64,000 nt of DNA from an uncultured Flavobacteriaceae bacterium (GTDB lineage: Bacteria; Bacteroidota; Bacteroidia; Flavobacteriales; Flavobacteriaceae). Location: the NCBI GenBank assembly GCA_947501845.1, contig CANMXP010000007.1:62001-126000 (forward strand), given 5' to 3'. Shown one piece after another: positions 1 to 8,069 of the stretch. The notes under the pieces were generated by a model. That model worked only from the letters and a program-made list of their open reading frames with translations, was not told where the DNA came from and did no database searches. Each line of letters starts with the position of its first letter. The first letter of the stretch is position 1. The translations under genes were made by a program, and so were the position numbers.

Positions 1-1372
1 CATCGACAATTAAAAAATAATAGTCCGAATTATTGATCAGTACATTTTCTATTACTTTAGGTTTTTGTAATTTTTCGATCGAGACCTTATCTTGTTCGTT
101 AATCGTAGGCATGCTTTTCTCTAAAGGCAAGACTACAGTGAATTCACTCCCTTTGCCAAGTTCACTTTTTAAAGAAATGCTACCTTGGTGCAACTCAACA
201 ATTTCTTTACAAAAAGCCAAGCCAACACCACTGCCACCAGATTTGTTAATGTCGTTATTAATCTGATAAAACCTATTAAAAACACTTTCAAATTCGCTGC
301 TAGCTATACCAATACCAGTATCTGAAATTTTAAGAATTAGTTGTCCGTTTTCCTCATAGCTATCAATTGTAACTTTTCCTTTATGGGTATATTTTAAAGC
401 ATTTATAATTAAATTATTAATTGCCTTTTCAAAAAACACAGTATCTATAAAAGAAAAATAATCTGATTTATTATCAGAAATATGGAAAGCAATATTTTTT
501 TGACTGAACAAAGGCTCAAAATACATGTATTGTTTTCTAATCAAATTGGAGACATTGGTAGATTTTAACTGCAAGCTAAAGTTAGAAGATTGTATTTTGG
601 CTAAATCCAGCACACTATCTACCATATCGGTAATCTTATGAATCTGTTTTTTTACGTTTTGTTGAATGCCTTGTGTTCGAGAAGAATTGGGAACAAGGTC
701 CAAATCAGAAATATGTCCATTAATTAAAGCCAACGGCGTACGTATTTCATGAGAGATATTGGTGAAAAATTGCGATTTAAATTTATCTAATTCCTGCAAT
801 TGTTCGGTTTTGGCTTGAAGTATTTTTTCATTACGGATATTGAGATTTTTAAAATAACTAATCACTATAAAAATACTAAAGAACAGAAAAGGCGGGTTCT
901 TGTTATTCAATACAGAATGTGGATAGTGATTAAAGTATAAATTGGGGACATACAAACCTAATAAACAAATAACCAATATAATAATGTTCAATTTTCGATT
1001 ATCAATATAGATAAGCGAAATAGCTGGAGGTAATAAAAAATAATATTCTAAAAGTTCCCCAATATATAAGTAGTTAGAAAAAATAAAAGCAGTAACAGAC
1101 AGATTAAAAATAAATAAAAGACTAGCTGCAAAAAGCTTTTTCAGATAAAGTAAAACCTGCACACTTACAACGAAAGATAGCATAACGGCATAACTGATCG
1201 ACAACAGTCTATCAGTATAAAAATCCCCTATAAAAGTAAGTATCGTAAATAAATGCCAGGTATTACAAAAAATATGTAATAAAGTGATTTTTTTTAAATC
1301 ATTTATACTGGTATTTTCATCAGCGCCGAGAGTAAAATAGACTTTCAGCAGGTCAAGTATTTTTTTCAGCAT
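1..1372 (-). CDS. Hybrid sensor histidine kinase, truncated at the window edge
   Basis: Reading the minus strand from the ATG at 1370-1372 gives an open frame of 457 codons running off the left edge. Residues about 25-175 are hydrophobic with several membrane segments. A HisKA dimerisation region follows, with the phospho-acceptor H208 in FFTNISHEIRTPLA. The HATPase domain has a G2-type box SGGSGVGLAF. The last readable residues, YYFLIVD, look like the start of a receiver domain, so the protein is probably a hybrid kinase whose receiver and any C-terminal output domain lie outside the window. The stimulus is unknown. Direct repeats sit in its upstream region. The histidine kinase assignment is firm; the full architecture is inferred. 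Confidence 0.85.
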   Translation of the reverse strand, partial: MLKKILDLLKVYFTLGADENTSINDLKKITLLHIFCNTWHLFTILTFIGDFYTDRLLSISYAVMLSFVVSVQVLLYLKKLFAASLLFIFNLSVTAFIFSNYLYIGELLEYYFLLPPAISLIYIDNRKLNIIILVICLLGLYVPNLYFNHYPHSVLNNKNPPFLFFSIFIVISYFKNLNIRNEKILQAKTEQLQELDKFKSQFFTNISHEIRTPLALINGHISDLDLVPNSSRTQGIQQNVKKQIHKITDMVDSVLDLAKIQSSNFSLQLKSTNVSNLIRKQYMYFEPLFSQKNIAFHISDNKSDYFSFIDTVFFEKAINNLIINALKYTHKGKVTIDSYEENGQLILKISDTGIGIASSEFESVFNRFYQINNDINKSGGSGVGLAFCKEIVELHQGSISLKSELGKGSEFTVVLPLEKSMPTINEQDKVSIEKLQKPKVIENVLINNSDYYFLIVD

Positions 1373-1463
1373 TTATTGAGTTTGAGATGTTTTTTAATAT
1401 ATGTTCCAAAAATAAAAATCCAAAGTAAGTTTTTGCGCTAAAACCAGCTTAAAATCAGCAAAT

Positions 1464-1550
1464 GACCAATTTGTGATGTTAGTCGACCAATTTGTGATGT
1501 TTTGCTATTAAAAAAAAGTGTGTGTAGGATAAAATTGGGCGATCTGTGAT
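1464..1550. promoter_or_regulatory. Direct repeats upstream of the sensor kinase, candidate regulator site
   Basis: A 17-bp sequence, gaccaatttgtgatgtt, occurs at 1464-1480 and again, identical, at 1485-1501, a period of 21 bp. A degenerate third copy with the shared core tgtgat lies at 1545-1550, 52 bp from the second. Periods of 21 and 52 bp correspond to about two and five helical turns, so all three would face the same side of the DNA. They lie 92-178 bp upstream of the kinase start, between two minus-strand genes. The regulator is unknown. Confidence 0.45.
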
Positions 1551-1652
1551 ATAAATTGAATGATGTTTGGGCTTTTGGTATTGAATAAAAACTAAATTTA
1601 ATTGTAATATAAACCATTAAACGAACAGCTCTTTCTACTAAACATATGCATC

Positions 1653-2453
1653 TTACAATTTAATAGCTTTTAATGTAAAAATTAAGGGGTAAAATTTATC
1701 TTTGGTTACATACATTCCAGATTCTGTTTTCTCTAAATCTGGCAAAACATTATAAGGGCTTTCATCATATTCCTTTAAATATTCAATGTGCAAACCAGCC
1801 TCTGTTAAAGCAGAAACAACTTCTCCCAATCCATGATTCCATCCATATTCCTTACTCACCATATTTGATTCTTGATTCGCATAAGTACCTTCATATTCTT
1901 CATAAATCACATCCTCCTGCATATAACCGTATTTCATAATTGGTTTACCTTCTAAGTAATCGAACATCCAAACTATAGGATGAAATTCTGCCATAAAAAA
2001 TGTACCTCCTTTTGTTAAACGTTCAGCAATCATTTGTCCCCATGGTTTTAAATCGGGCAACCAGCCAATTACACCATAGCTTGTAAAAACAATATCAAAC
2101 GTTTCTTTTACAAAATCTGAAGTGTTTAAAACATTACAACAAACAAATTTGGCATCTAAATCCAATTCTTTGTTTAGACTTTTTGCTAGCTTAATACCTT
2201 CATCACTCAAATCAACACCTGTACATTTAGCCCCTAATCTACTCCAACTTAATGTATCTTGTCCAAAATGACATTGCAAGTGTAAAAGCGATTTACCTTT
2301 TACCTGTCCCAAACCTTCCAATTCATAATACATTAAAGACGATTTTCCTTTCTTAAAATCATCTAAATGATACATGCCACTTTTAGCATGTACACTTACT
2401 TTATTATTCCATGTAGCCTTGTTGGTGTTAAAATAAATATCATTAGGATCCAT
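1653..2453 (-). CDS. Class I SAM-dependent methyltransferase
   Basis: A 266-residue protein with a Rossmann-type SAM-binding region. Motif I is LLHLQCHFGQDTL at about residues 56-68, followed by the acidic loop GVDLSDEGI and by TFDIVFTSYGV. This arrangement is typical of type 11/25-like small-molecule methyltransferases. The segment FFMAEFHPIVWMFD is seen in Bacteroidota members of the family. The substrate cannot be read from sequence. It is divergent from the lipoprotein gene starting at 2523, leaving a 69-bp shared promoter region. Family assignment is firm, function beyond that is not. Confidence 0.85.
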   Translation of the reverse strand: MDPNDIYFNTNKATWNNKVSVHAKSGMYHLDDFKKGKSSLMYYELEGLGQVKGKSLLHLQCHFGQDTLSWSRLGAKCTGVDLSDEGIKLAKSLNKELDLDAKFVCCNVLNTSDFVKETFDIVFTSYGVIGWLPDLKPWGQMIAERLTKGGTFFMAEFHPIVWMFDYLEGKPIMKYGYMQEDVIYEEYEGTYANQESNMVSKEYGWNHGLGEVVSALTEAGLHIEYLKEYDESPYNVLPDLEKTESGMYVTKDKFYPLIFTLKAIKL

Positions 2454-2522
2454 AACAAAAATTTAGTTCTCAAGATAAAATATCTTGTTGAATGTTCAAT
2501 ATCTTTACCAAAAATTTCTATT

Positions 2523-3197
2523 ATGAAAAAATATATCCTTGTTTCTCTTATTGTCTTATCAAGCCTTTCTTGTAAACAAAAACAAGACAAAACATTAGAA
2601 GTAAAGCCACTTAGTATAGCCGAAAAAATAGCTAATGCACACGGTTACAAAAACTGGAAACATGTCTCTAAAATTAATTTCACTTTTAATGTTGACAAAG
2701 ATAGTAGTCACTTTGAAAGAATTTGGACCTGGAAACCTAAAACCAACGAGGTCATTTTTTCGACAGGAGGAGATTCCATAGTTATGTACAACAGAACAAA
2801 AATGGATTCAACAAAAACAAAGTTAGATAGTGGTTTTATAAACGATAAATACTGGTTGTTGGTACCATTTCAATTAGTTTGGGATGAAGGATTAAACATT
2901 TCTGAACCTATAAAAGAAGTTGCTCCAATTAGCAAAATAGAAATGAATAAAATTGTTTTAACCTATTCTAATGAAGGCGGCTATACCCCTGGTGATGCTT
3001 ATGATATTTTTTATGGAAATGATTTCTTAATTAAAGAATGGATTTTTAGAAAAGGAAACGCCAACGAACCGTCTATGATCACAACTTTTGAAAACTATAA
3101 AGATTTTGGTGGTATTAAAATTGCTTTAGACCACAAAAAAGCAGATACGAATTGGAATCTTAATTTTACCGACGTAAAAATAGACTTTGAGCACTAG
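2523..3197 (+). CDS. Putative outer-membrane lipoprotein, unknown function
   Basis: A 224-residue protein beginning MKKYILVSLIVLSSLSCKQ, a type II signal peptide with the lipidated cysteine at position 17. This start is preferred over an in-frame upstream ATG at 2367 because it places the signal peptide at the N terminus and leaves the divergent methyltransferase gene free. The mature part is rich in beta-prone stretches (FTFNVDKDSSHFERIWTWKP) and resembles LolA/LolB-fold lipoproteins in character, but I do not recognise a named family with certainty. A strong bidirectional hairpin follows at 3326-3361. Confidence 0.75.
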   Translation: MKKYILVSLIVLSSLSCKQKQDKTLEVKPLSIAEKIANAHGYKNWKHVSKINFTFNVDKDSSHFERIWTWKPKTNEVIFSTGGDSIVMYNRTKMDSTKTKLDSGFINDKYWLLVPFQLVWDEGLNISEPIKEVAPISKIEMNKIVLTYSNEGGYTPGDAYDIFYGNDFLIKEWIFRKGNANEPSMITTFENYKDFGGIKIALDHKKADTNWNLNFTDVKIDFEH

Positions 3198-3325
3198 TCC
3201 TTTGATATTTATAATAGATCTTTCCATATTTTTTGGAATTCTGTGTAATGAAAAGATCCAACCTCCGACTTAAATCGTATATAAAGTATAAATAGAATTT
3301 TCCGCATTTTGCGTCTATATATATT

Positions 3326-3361
3326 AAAAGCGCTTCAATTATTATAAATTGAAGCGCTTTT
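3326..3361. terminator. Bidirectional Rho-independent terminator
   Basis: A perfect 15-bp inverted repeat, aaaagcgcttcaatt at 3326-3340 and its complement at 3347-3361, encloses a 6-nt loop. A/T runs on both sides make it work in either direction. It lies between the convergent lipoprotein gene and the Fe-S protein gene. Confidence 0.85.
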
Positions 3362-3380
3362 TCTTTTATTTATGCTTCTT

Positions 3381-3800
3381 TCAGCCTTTAAATTTATGGG
3401 TTATGTGTGCACCATCACAAAAAGGTTTATTTGCCGACGCTCCACACCTACAAAACGCAGTAGTTTTATTTTTTGTTTCCTCTGTGCCATCTTTATATGT
3501 TACTTTAAGTGTCCCGTAAATCAATAGCGGTCCGTTCTCTAAAACCTCAACTTTTGTTTCTAGTGTTTCGGCTGTTTTATCACCTTCGTCATTCATATAA
3601 TAACGCAATGCTCCAGAAGGACATTGCTTTACTTGATTTATAATAACATCAGTCGAAGCCGCATCTACTTTAATCCACGGCCGTTCCCTTGGTTGAAAAA
3701 CTTCCGATAAACCTTTAGCACAAATTGCCGAATGAATACATTTTTCAGCTTCCCAAACAACCGTAGTTTCCCCGTTTGAATATTCTCTTATCTTGCCCAT
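3381..3800 (-). CDS. 4Fe-4S mono-cluster plus CDGSH iron-sulfur protein
   Basis: A 139-residue protein with two iron-sulfur modules. Residues 1-70 match the divergent 4Fe-4S mono-cluster (Fer4_19-like) domain, with C21, C27 and C60 in KCIHSAIC and KQCPSGAL. Residues 112-135 carry the CDGSH signature C117-x-C119 ... P126-x-C128-D-G-A-H132, which in mitoNEET-type proteins holds a 2Fe-2S cluster with three Cys and one His ligand. Both ligand sets are intact. A cytoplasmic redox or Fe-S handling role is likely, but no substrate is known. It is a single gene with its own upstream region, and the bidirectional hairpin at 3326-3361 terminates it. Confidence 0.85.
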   Translation of the reverse strand: MGKIREYSNGETTVVWEAEKCIHSAICAKGLSEVFQPRERPWIKVDAASTDVIINQVKQCPSGALRYYMNDEGDKTAETLETKVEVLENGPLLIYGTLKVTYKDGTEETKNKTTAFCRCGASANKPFCDGAHITHKFKG

Positions 3801-3868
3801 AATTTGTAGTTTTTACTAAAGGTACAAAAAATGATATCGTAAAACAGTTAAGGTTTTCTATTTAGGGT

Positions 3869-4639
3869 TTAATTATAATCGGACAAATGCCCCTCTATTT
3901 CAAAAGCACCTTTTTTTATAATAGACAAATAAGACGCTATATTTTCAGATTTAAATCTACTTGATGGCCCAGAAACACTAATACTTGCAATAACTTCTTT
4001 ATTTTTATTAAACACTGGTATAGCAATACAAATAAGCCCAAGTTCAAGCTCTTCCATATCTAATGCGTATTCCTTTTTTTTAACCTGTTCAAGTTCAATC
4101 AATAAATCTTCAGAATTAGTTATAGTATTTGAGGTTAATGCTTTCAGTTTTACATTTTTTAAATAATTTGAAATTTGATTTGCCGATGAAAAAGCTAGAA
4201 GCACTTTCCCTAAAGCTGTACAATAGGCCTCCTGATAGGATCCTATTTGCGTACTAACCTTCAAACCCAACGGACTTTCTGCTTTATTTAAATACAATAC
4301 CTGATCATTTCTTAATACACCTAAATGCACTGTTTCTTTAATTTCTTTAGCTATGTTCTCTAAAGGAATTCGAGAATAATTCCTTAGTGATTTATGTATA
4401 GAAACCAAATTCCCTAGTTCGAATAATTTAAGTCCTAAAATATATTTATCGTTATCATTTTTTTGTACAACATCCAAAGATTCCAATGTGCTTAACAAAC
4501 GGTAGGTGGTCGTTTTATTATAGCCCGTTTTTTTTGCCAATTCTCGCACACCCCATTCTTGTTTATTATTTAAATACACATCTAAAAGCTTAAACGCTTT
4601 GATGACAGATAAATTTAAATCTTTATTAATGTCTTCCAT
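3869..4639 (-). CDS. IclR-family transcriptional regulator of the kynurenine operon
   Basis: A 256-residue protein. The N-terminal winged helix-turn-helix (about residues 28-60, WGVRELAKKTGYNKTTTYRL) is followed by the IclR effector-binding domain, including ALGKVLLAF and the C-terminal IAIPVF...ASISVSGPSSRF segment. Length and order are normal for the family. It is divergent from kynU with 176 bp between start codons, so control of the kynurenine genes, with a pathway intermediate as ligand, is the natural inference. The intergenic region contains a GAAAC/GTTTC dyad overlapping the kynU promoter. Confidence 0.9.
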   Translation of the reverse strand: MEDINKDLNLSVIKAFKLLDVYLNNKQEWGVRELAKKTGYNKTTTYRLLSTLESLDVVQKNDNDKYILGLKLFELGNLVSIHKSLRNYSRIPLENIAKEIKETVHLGVLRNDQVLYLNKAESPLGLKVSTQIGSYQEAYCTALGKVLLAFSSANQISNYLKNVKLKALTSNTITNSEDLLIELEQVKKKEYALDMEELELGLICIAIPVFNKNKEVIASISVSGPSSRFKSENIASYLSIIKKGAFEIEGHLSDYN

Positions 4640-4687
4640 ACAAGCATATTAATTAAATTTTCTTTTATTTAGAGAGGTAGAATAATT

Positions 4688-4717
4688 TTTGTTATTCAAA
4701 AATAAGTATTAATTTTG
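4688..4717 (+). promoter_or_regulatory. Promoter of the kynurenine operon
   Basis: TTTG at 4688-4691 and TAATTTTG at 4710-4717 are separated by 18 bp. This matches the Bacteroidota -33/-7 consensus (TTG and TAnnTTTG). Transcription would begin near 4724, about 90 nt before kynU. A divergent -7 box, TATTTTTG on the minus strand at 4697-4704, could serve the regulator gene. Confidence 0.6.
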
Positions 4718-4742
4718 AAACAGCGTTTCGAATAATGAAACG
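4717..4742. promoter_or_regulatory. Candidate IclR-type operator
   Basis: GAAAC-AGC-GTTTC at 4717-4729 is a perfect dyad. The right half is reused in CGTTTC-N7-GAAACG at 4724-4742, giving three half-sites. The sequence resembles the TGAAACA-nn-GTTTCA operators of the IclR-family protein KdgR. It begins on the last base of the -7 box and covers the predicted start of transcription, a position suited to repression. Confidence 0.55.
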
Positions 4743-4815
4743 TTTTTGGATTTTTTGCAAAAAACAATCTTTTCATCAGCTTAATCATAAACCTTAACAA
4801 ACCACCAGCTTTAAT

Positions 4816-6087
4816 ATGCATAAAGCAACTTTAGATTACGCAAAGCAACAAGATGTATTAGATGAACTTTCTAATTATCGCAATCTATTTCATATCCCTA
4901 AAGACAAAAATGGAGATGAACTAATTTATATGACGGGGAATTCTCTTGGACTTCAACCTAAACAAACTAAAACATATATAAATCAAGAACTAGAAGATTG
5001 GGCTAATTTGGGTGTAGAAGGACATACCGAGGCAAAAAACCCGTGGTTACCTTACCATGAATTTTTGGCCGAAAGCATGGCTAATGTTGTTGGTGCCAAA
5101 CCTATTGAAGTTGTTACCATGAATACATTAACTGCAAATCTGCATTTAATGATGGTGTCGTTTTATAAACCAACTAAAACACGTTATAAAATAATTATAG
5201 AGAGTGATGCCTTTCCTTCAGATAAATATGCTATAGAATCTCAATTACGACATCATGGTTTTGATGATAAAGAAGGGGTAATTCTTTGGAAACCTAGAGA
5301 AAATGAAGCACTACTACGCTATGAAGATTTAGAAGATATCCTCAAAAAATGCGGTAACGAAGTTGCATTGATAATGATTGGTGGCGTAAACTATTACACA
5401 GGGCAATATTTCGATTTAAAGCGTATTACAGAGCTTGGGCATAAACACCAATGCATGGTTGGATTTGATTGCGCCCATGGTGCTGGCAATGTAGAGCTTA
5501 ATTTACATGATTCTGGGGCCGACTTTGCCGTTTGGTGTACCTATAAATATTTAAATTCAGGTCCAGGGAGTCTGGCTGGCTGTTTTGTGCACGAAAGACA
5601 TGCACATAACAAAGATTTAAATCGTTTTACTGGTTGGTGGAGCCATAATAAGCAAACCCGTTTTAATATGCGTCAGGAATTCGATGTACTTCCTGGTGCC
5701 GAGGGATGGCAGCTTAGCAATCCTCCTATACTTTCTATGGCGGCTATTAAAGCTTCTTTGGACATCTTTAACGAAATAGGCATAAAAAAGTTGACCAGTA
5801 AATCTAAAAAACTAACAGGTTACTTTGAGTTTTTACTAAAACAATTAGGAGAAGACACTATTAAAATAATAACTCCAACAAAACCAGAAGAGCGGGGTTG
5901 CCAACTCTCCATTCAGGTTTTAAATGCTAATAAAACATTGCATGATAAATTAACAGAAAATGGTGTTATAAGCGATTGGAGAGAACCAGATGTTATTCGT
6001 TGTGCCCCTACACCACTATATAATTCGTTTCAAGATGTTTATCATATGGTCGATAAATTAAAAAACATACTAAATGAGACTAACTAA
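4816..6087 (+). CDS. kynU: Kynureninase
   Basis: A 423-residue PLP enzyme that cleaves kynurenine or 3-hydroxykynurenine to (3-hydroxy)anthranilate and alanine. The fold-type I features are present: FPSD near 133-136, D218 in GFDCAHG that contacts the PLP pyridine nitrogen, and the Schiff-base lysine K244 in CTYKYLNSGPGS. The C-terminal NPPI segment and RCAPTPLYN are also typical. It is the first gene of the operon and follows the -33/-7 promoter and operator region. Because kmo and a 3-hydroxyanthranilate dioxygenase follow, 3-hydroxykynurenine is the likely in vivo substrate. Confidence 0.97.
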   Translation: MHKATLDYAKQQDVLDELSNYRNLFHIPKDKNGDELIYMTGNSLGLQPKQTKTYINQELEDWANLGVEGHTEAKNPWLPYHEFLAESMANVVGAKPIEVVTMNTLTANLHLMMVSFYKPTKTRYKIIIESDAFPSDKYAIESQLRHHGFDDKEGVILWKPRENEALLRYEDLEDILKKCGNEVALIMIGGVNYYTGQYFDLKRITELGHKHQCMVGFDCAHGAGNVELNLHDSGADFAVWCTYKYLNSGPGSLAGCFVHERHAHNKDLNRFTGWWSHNKQTRFNMRQEFDVLPGAEGWQLSNPPILSMAAIKASLDIFNEIGIKKLTSKSKKLTGYFEFLLKQLGEDTIKIITPTKPEERGCQLSIQVLNANKTLHDKLTENGVISDWREPDVIRCAPTPLYNSFQDVYHMVDKLKNILNETN

Positions 6088-6126
6088 AGTTTATCATAAG
6101 CAAAATCTAAAGACGAGTATGGAACT

Positions 6127-7539
6127 ATGAAGCAACAACAAAACATACTCATTATAGGTGCTGGGCTTTGTGGCTCACTCTTAGCCTTACGCTTAGGTCA
6201 AAGGGGATATCGTGTTTCAGTTTATGAAATGCGCCCAGACTTGCGCAAGGTAGATATTAGTGCTGGTCGTTCCATAAATTTAGCCTTTTCAAATCGTGGC
6301 AACAAAGCCATGAAGCTGGTTGGTATTGAAGACAAAGTAAAAGCACTTTGTATTCCTATGAATGGCCGCATGATTCATGATAAAGAAGGTCAGACTTTTT
6401 TATCAAATTATAGTGGTCGTGACCATGAGTTTATCAACTCTATCTCCCGTGGTGGACTGAACGCCTTACTTTTAGATGAAGCCGAAAAACACGAAAATGT
6501 TTCTATTTATTTCAACAAAAAATGTAAATCGGTCGATTTTAAAAAGACAACGGCACTGTTTAAAGATTACGAAACAAAATCGGAATTTGTCGAAGATGCC
6601 GATGTTATTATTGCCACAGATGGTGCAGGTTCTTCCATGCGCAAGAGTTATTATTTAGCAAAAAAATTCTTGTTCAGTTTTTCACAAGACTATTTAACTC
6701 ATGGTTATAAAGAATTAAGTATCCTGCCAAATAAAACTGGCGATTATAAAACTTATAAAAACGCATTGCATATATGGCCGCGCGGTTCTTTTATGCTTAT
6801 TGCCCTTCCAAATTTAGATGGTAGTTTTACAGTCACGTTATTCTTGAGTTATGATGAAGGTGAATACAATTTCAATAATTTAACAACTCCAGAAATTGTT
6901 TCGGAGTTCTTTGAAAAAGAATTTCCAGATGCCTTACAGCTCATGCCAAATCTCATTGAAGATTTCTTTAAAAACCCAACAGCTCCATTAGGCACCGTAA
7001 AATGTTCTCCTTGGCATTATAAAGGCAACACCTTGTTAATGGGGGATTCTGCACATGCTATTGTTCCGTTTTATGGACAAGGCATGAATGCTTCTTTTGA
7101 AGATGTAGTTGAGTTCGATACTGTTTTAGATCAAAATTTAGAAAGCTGGGAGTCTGTATTTTGCACTTATGAAGCTACTCGTAAAAAAGACACCGATGCT
7201 ATAGCAGATTTAGCTATAGACAACTTTCATGAAATGAAAGATCATGTTGCCAACCCCATATTTAAGGAAAAACGTAAATTGGAAATGGCTTTAGAGCAAA
7301 ATTTTCCTAATGAATATTCATCAAAATATTCTTTAGTCACCTTTAATGAAGACTTTGGTTACCTTGAAGCCATGACAAGAGGACGCGCACAAGATAAAGC
7401 TATTATAAATATGATTGCAGATAAGCGTATTTCTACCGAGTCTGATATGACAAAAGCGGAATTAAAGGATATTTTAAAAAGAGTTCAACAAGAAACCAAT
7501 AATATTCTTGAAGATGATAGAATTTCGGGATTAAAATAA
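6127..7539 (+). CDS. kmo: Kynurenine 3-monooxygenase
   Basis: A 470-residue flavoprotein that hydroxylates L-kynurenine to 3-hydroxykynurenine using NADPH and O2. The FAD-binding GxGxxG lies at residues 11-16 (GAGLCG), the DG motif at 163-169 (ATDGAGS), and the GD motif at 306-310 followed by [10 protein letters not shown]. Length fits bacterial KMO, and the C-terminal helical region is retained. The gene sits 39 bp after kynU and 5 bp before the RidA-type gene. The family's C-terminal membrane anchor of eukaryotes is not evident, so a cytoplasmic or peripheral location is likely. Confidence 0.96.
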   Translation: MKQQQNILIIGAGLCGSLLALRLGQRGYRVSVYEMRPDLRKVDISAGRSINLAFSNRGNKAMKLVGIEDKVKALCIPMNGRMIHDKEGQTFLSNYSGRDHEFINSISRGGLNALLLDEAEKHENVSIYFNKKCKSVDFKKTTALFKDYETKSEFVEDADVIIATDGAGSSMRKSYYLAKKFLFSFSQDYLTHGYKELSILPNKTGDYKTYKNALHIWPRGSFMLIALPNLDGSFTVTLFLSYDEGEYNFNNLTTPEIVSEFFEKEFPDALQLMPNLIEDFFKNPTAPLGTVKCSPWHYKGNTLLMGDSAHAIVPFYGQGMNASFEDVVEFDTVLDQNLESWESVFCTYEATRKKDTDAIADLAIDNFHEMKDHVANPIFKEKRKLEMALEQNFPNEYSSKYSLVTFNEDFGYLEAMTRGRAQDKAIINMIADKRISTESDMTKAELKDILKRVQQETNNILEDDRISGLK

Positions 7540-7544
7540 TAACT

Positions 7545-7952
7545 ATGAGTGAAAACAAAAATGTAACACCCCGAGGCGCTTACCCACACACCAAACGTGT
7601 CGGTGATTTTATATTTGTATCGGGGACTAGTTCACGTAGAGCAGATAATACGATAGCTGGTGTTGATATTATTGACGAAATGGGGACCAAGCATTTAAAC
7701 ATTGAAGTACAAACCCGTGAGGTTTTACAGAATATAGAAAAGAATTTAGCTAAAGAAGGGGCTACTTTAAAAGATATTGTTGATGTTACATCTTTTTTAG
7801 TAAACATGAACGATTTTGCTGGTTATAACAAGGCATATGCAGAATTCTTTGATATGGAAACAGGGCCAACACGTACAACTGTTGCCGTGCATCAATTACC
7901 ACATCCAGATTTAGTAGTAGAGATTAAGGTGATGGCCTATAAGAAAGTATAG
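7545..7952 (+). CDS. RidA-family protein, probable 2-aminomuconate deaminase
   Basis: A 135-residue YjgF/YER057c/UK114 (RidA) family protein. It has the family's VSGTSSRR segment, the helix around [19 protein letters not shown], and the C-terminal [21 protein letters not shown] containing the conserved arginine that binds the carboxylate. In an operon with an aminomuconate semialdehyde dehydrogenase, the best inference is the deaminase of the Pseudomonas AmnD/NbaF type that turns 2-aminomuconate into 4-oxalocrotonate. General enamine/imine deaminase activity is the alternative. It starts 5 bp after kmo, suggesting translational coupling. Confidence 0.85.
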   Translation: MSENKNVTPRGAYPHTKRVGDFIFVSGTSSRRADNTIAGVDIIDEMGTKHLNIEVQTREVLQNIEKNLAKEGATLKDIVDVTSFLVNMNDFAGYNKAYAEFFDMETGPTRTTVAVHQLPHPDLVVEIKVMAYKKV

Positions 7953-7970
7953 TATTAACTAAAGTTCCTC

Positions 7971-8062
7971 CTCGAGTGCAATCGAGAGATCAATGATGAA
8001 AACCAAACTATCTCTTTCAAAATACAATTAAAAAAACAAATAGGTCTCGACTGCGCTCGACC
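7971..8062. repeat. Palindromic intergenic element inside the kynurenine operon
   Basis: The 117-bp gap between the deaminase and dehydrogenase genes holds two related short inverted repeats: ctcga-gtgcaa-tcgag at 7971-7986 and tctcga-ctgcgc-tcgacc at 8045-8062. They share the tcgA(C/G)TGC(G/A)(C/A)tcga theme and are more GC-rich than their surroundings. Similar phrases recur near 22.37 kb. They look like a REP-like dispersed element rather than operon-specific signals. Confidence 0.5.
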
Positions 8063-8069
8063 AAGTAAA

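Noticed and set aside
2367-2522. Upstream in-frame extension of the lipoprotein gene
   Set aside because: It overlaps the divergent methyltransferase start and would bury the lipoprotein signal peptide 52 residues inside the protein.
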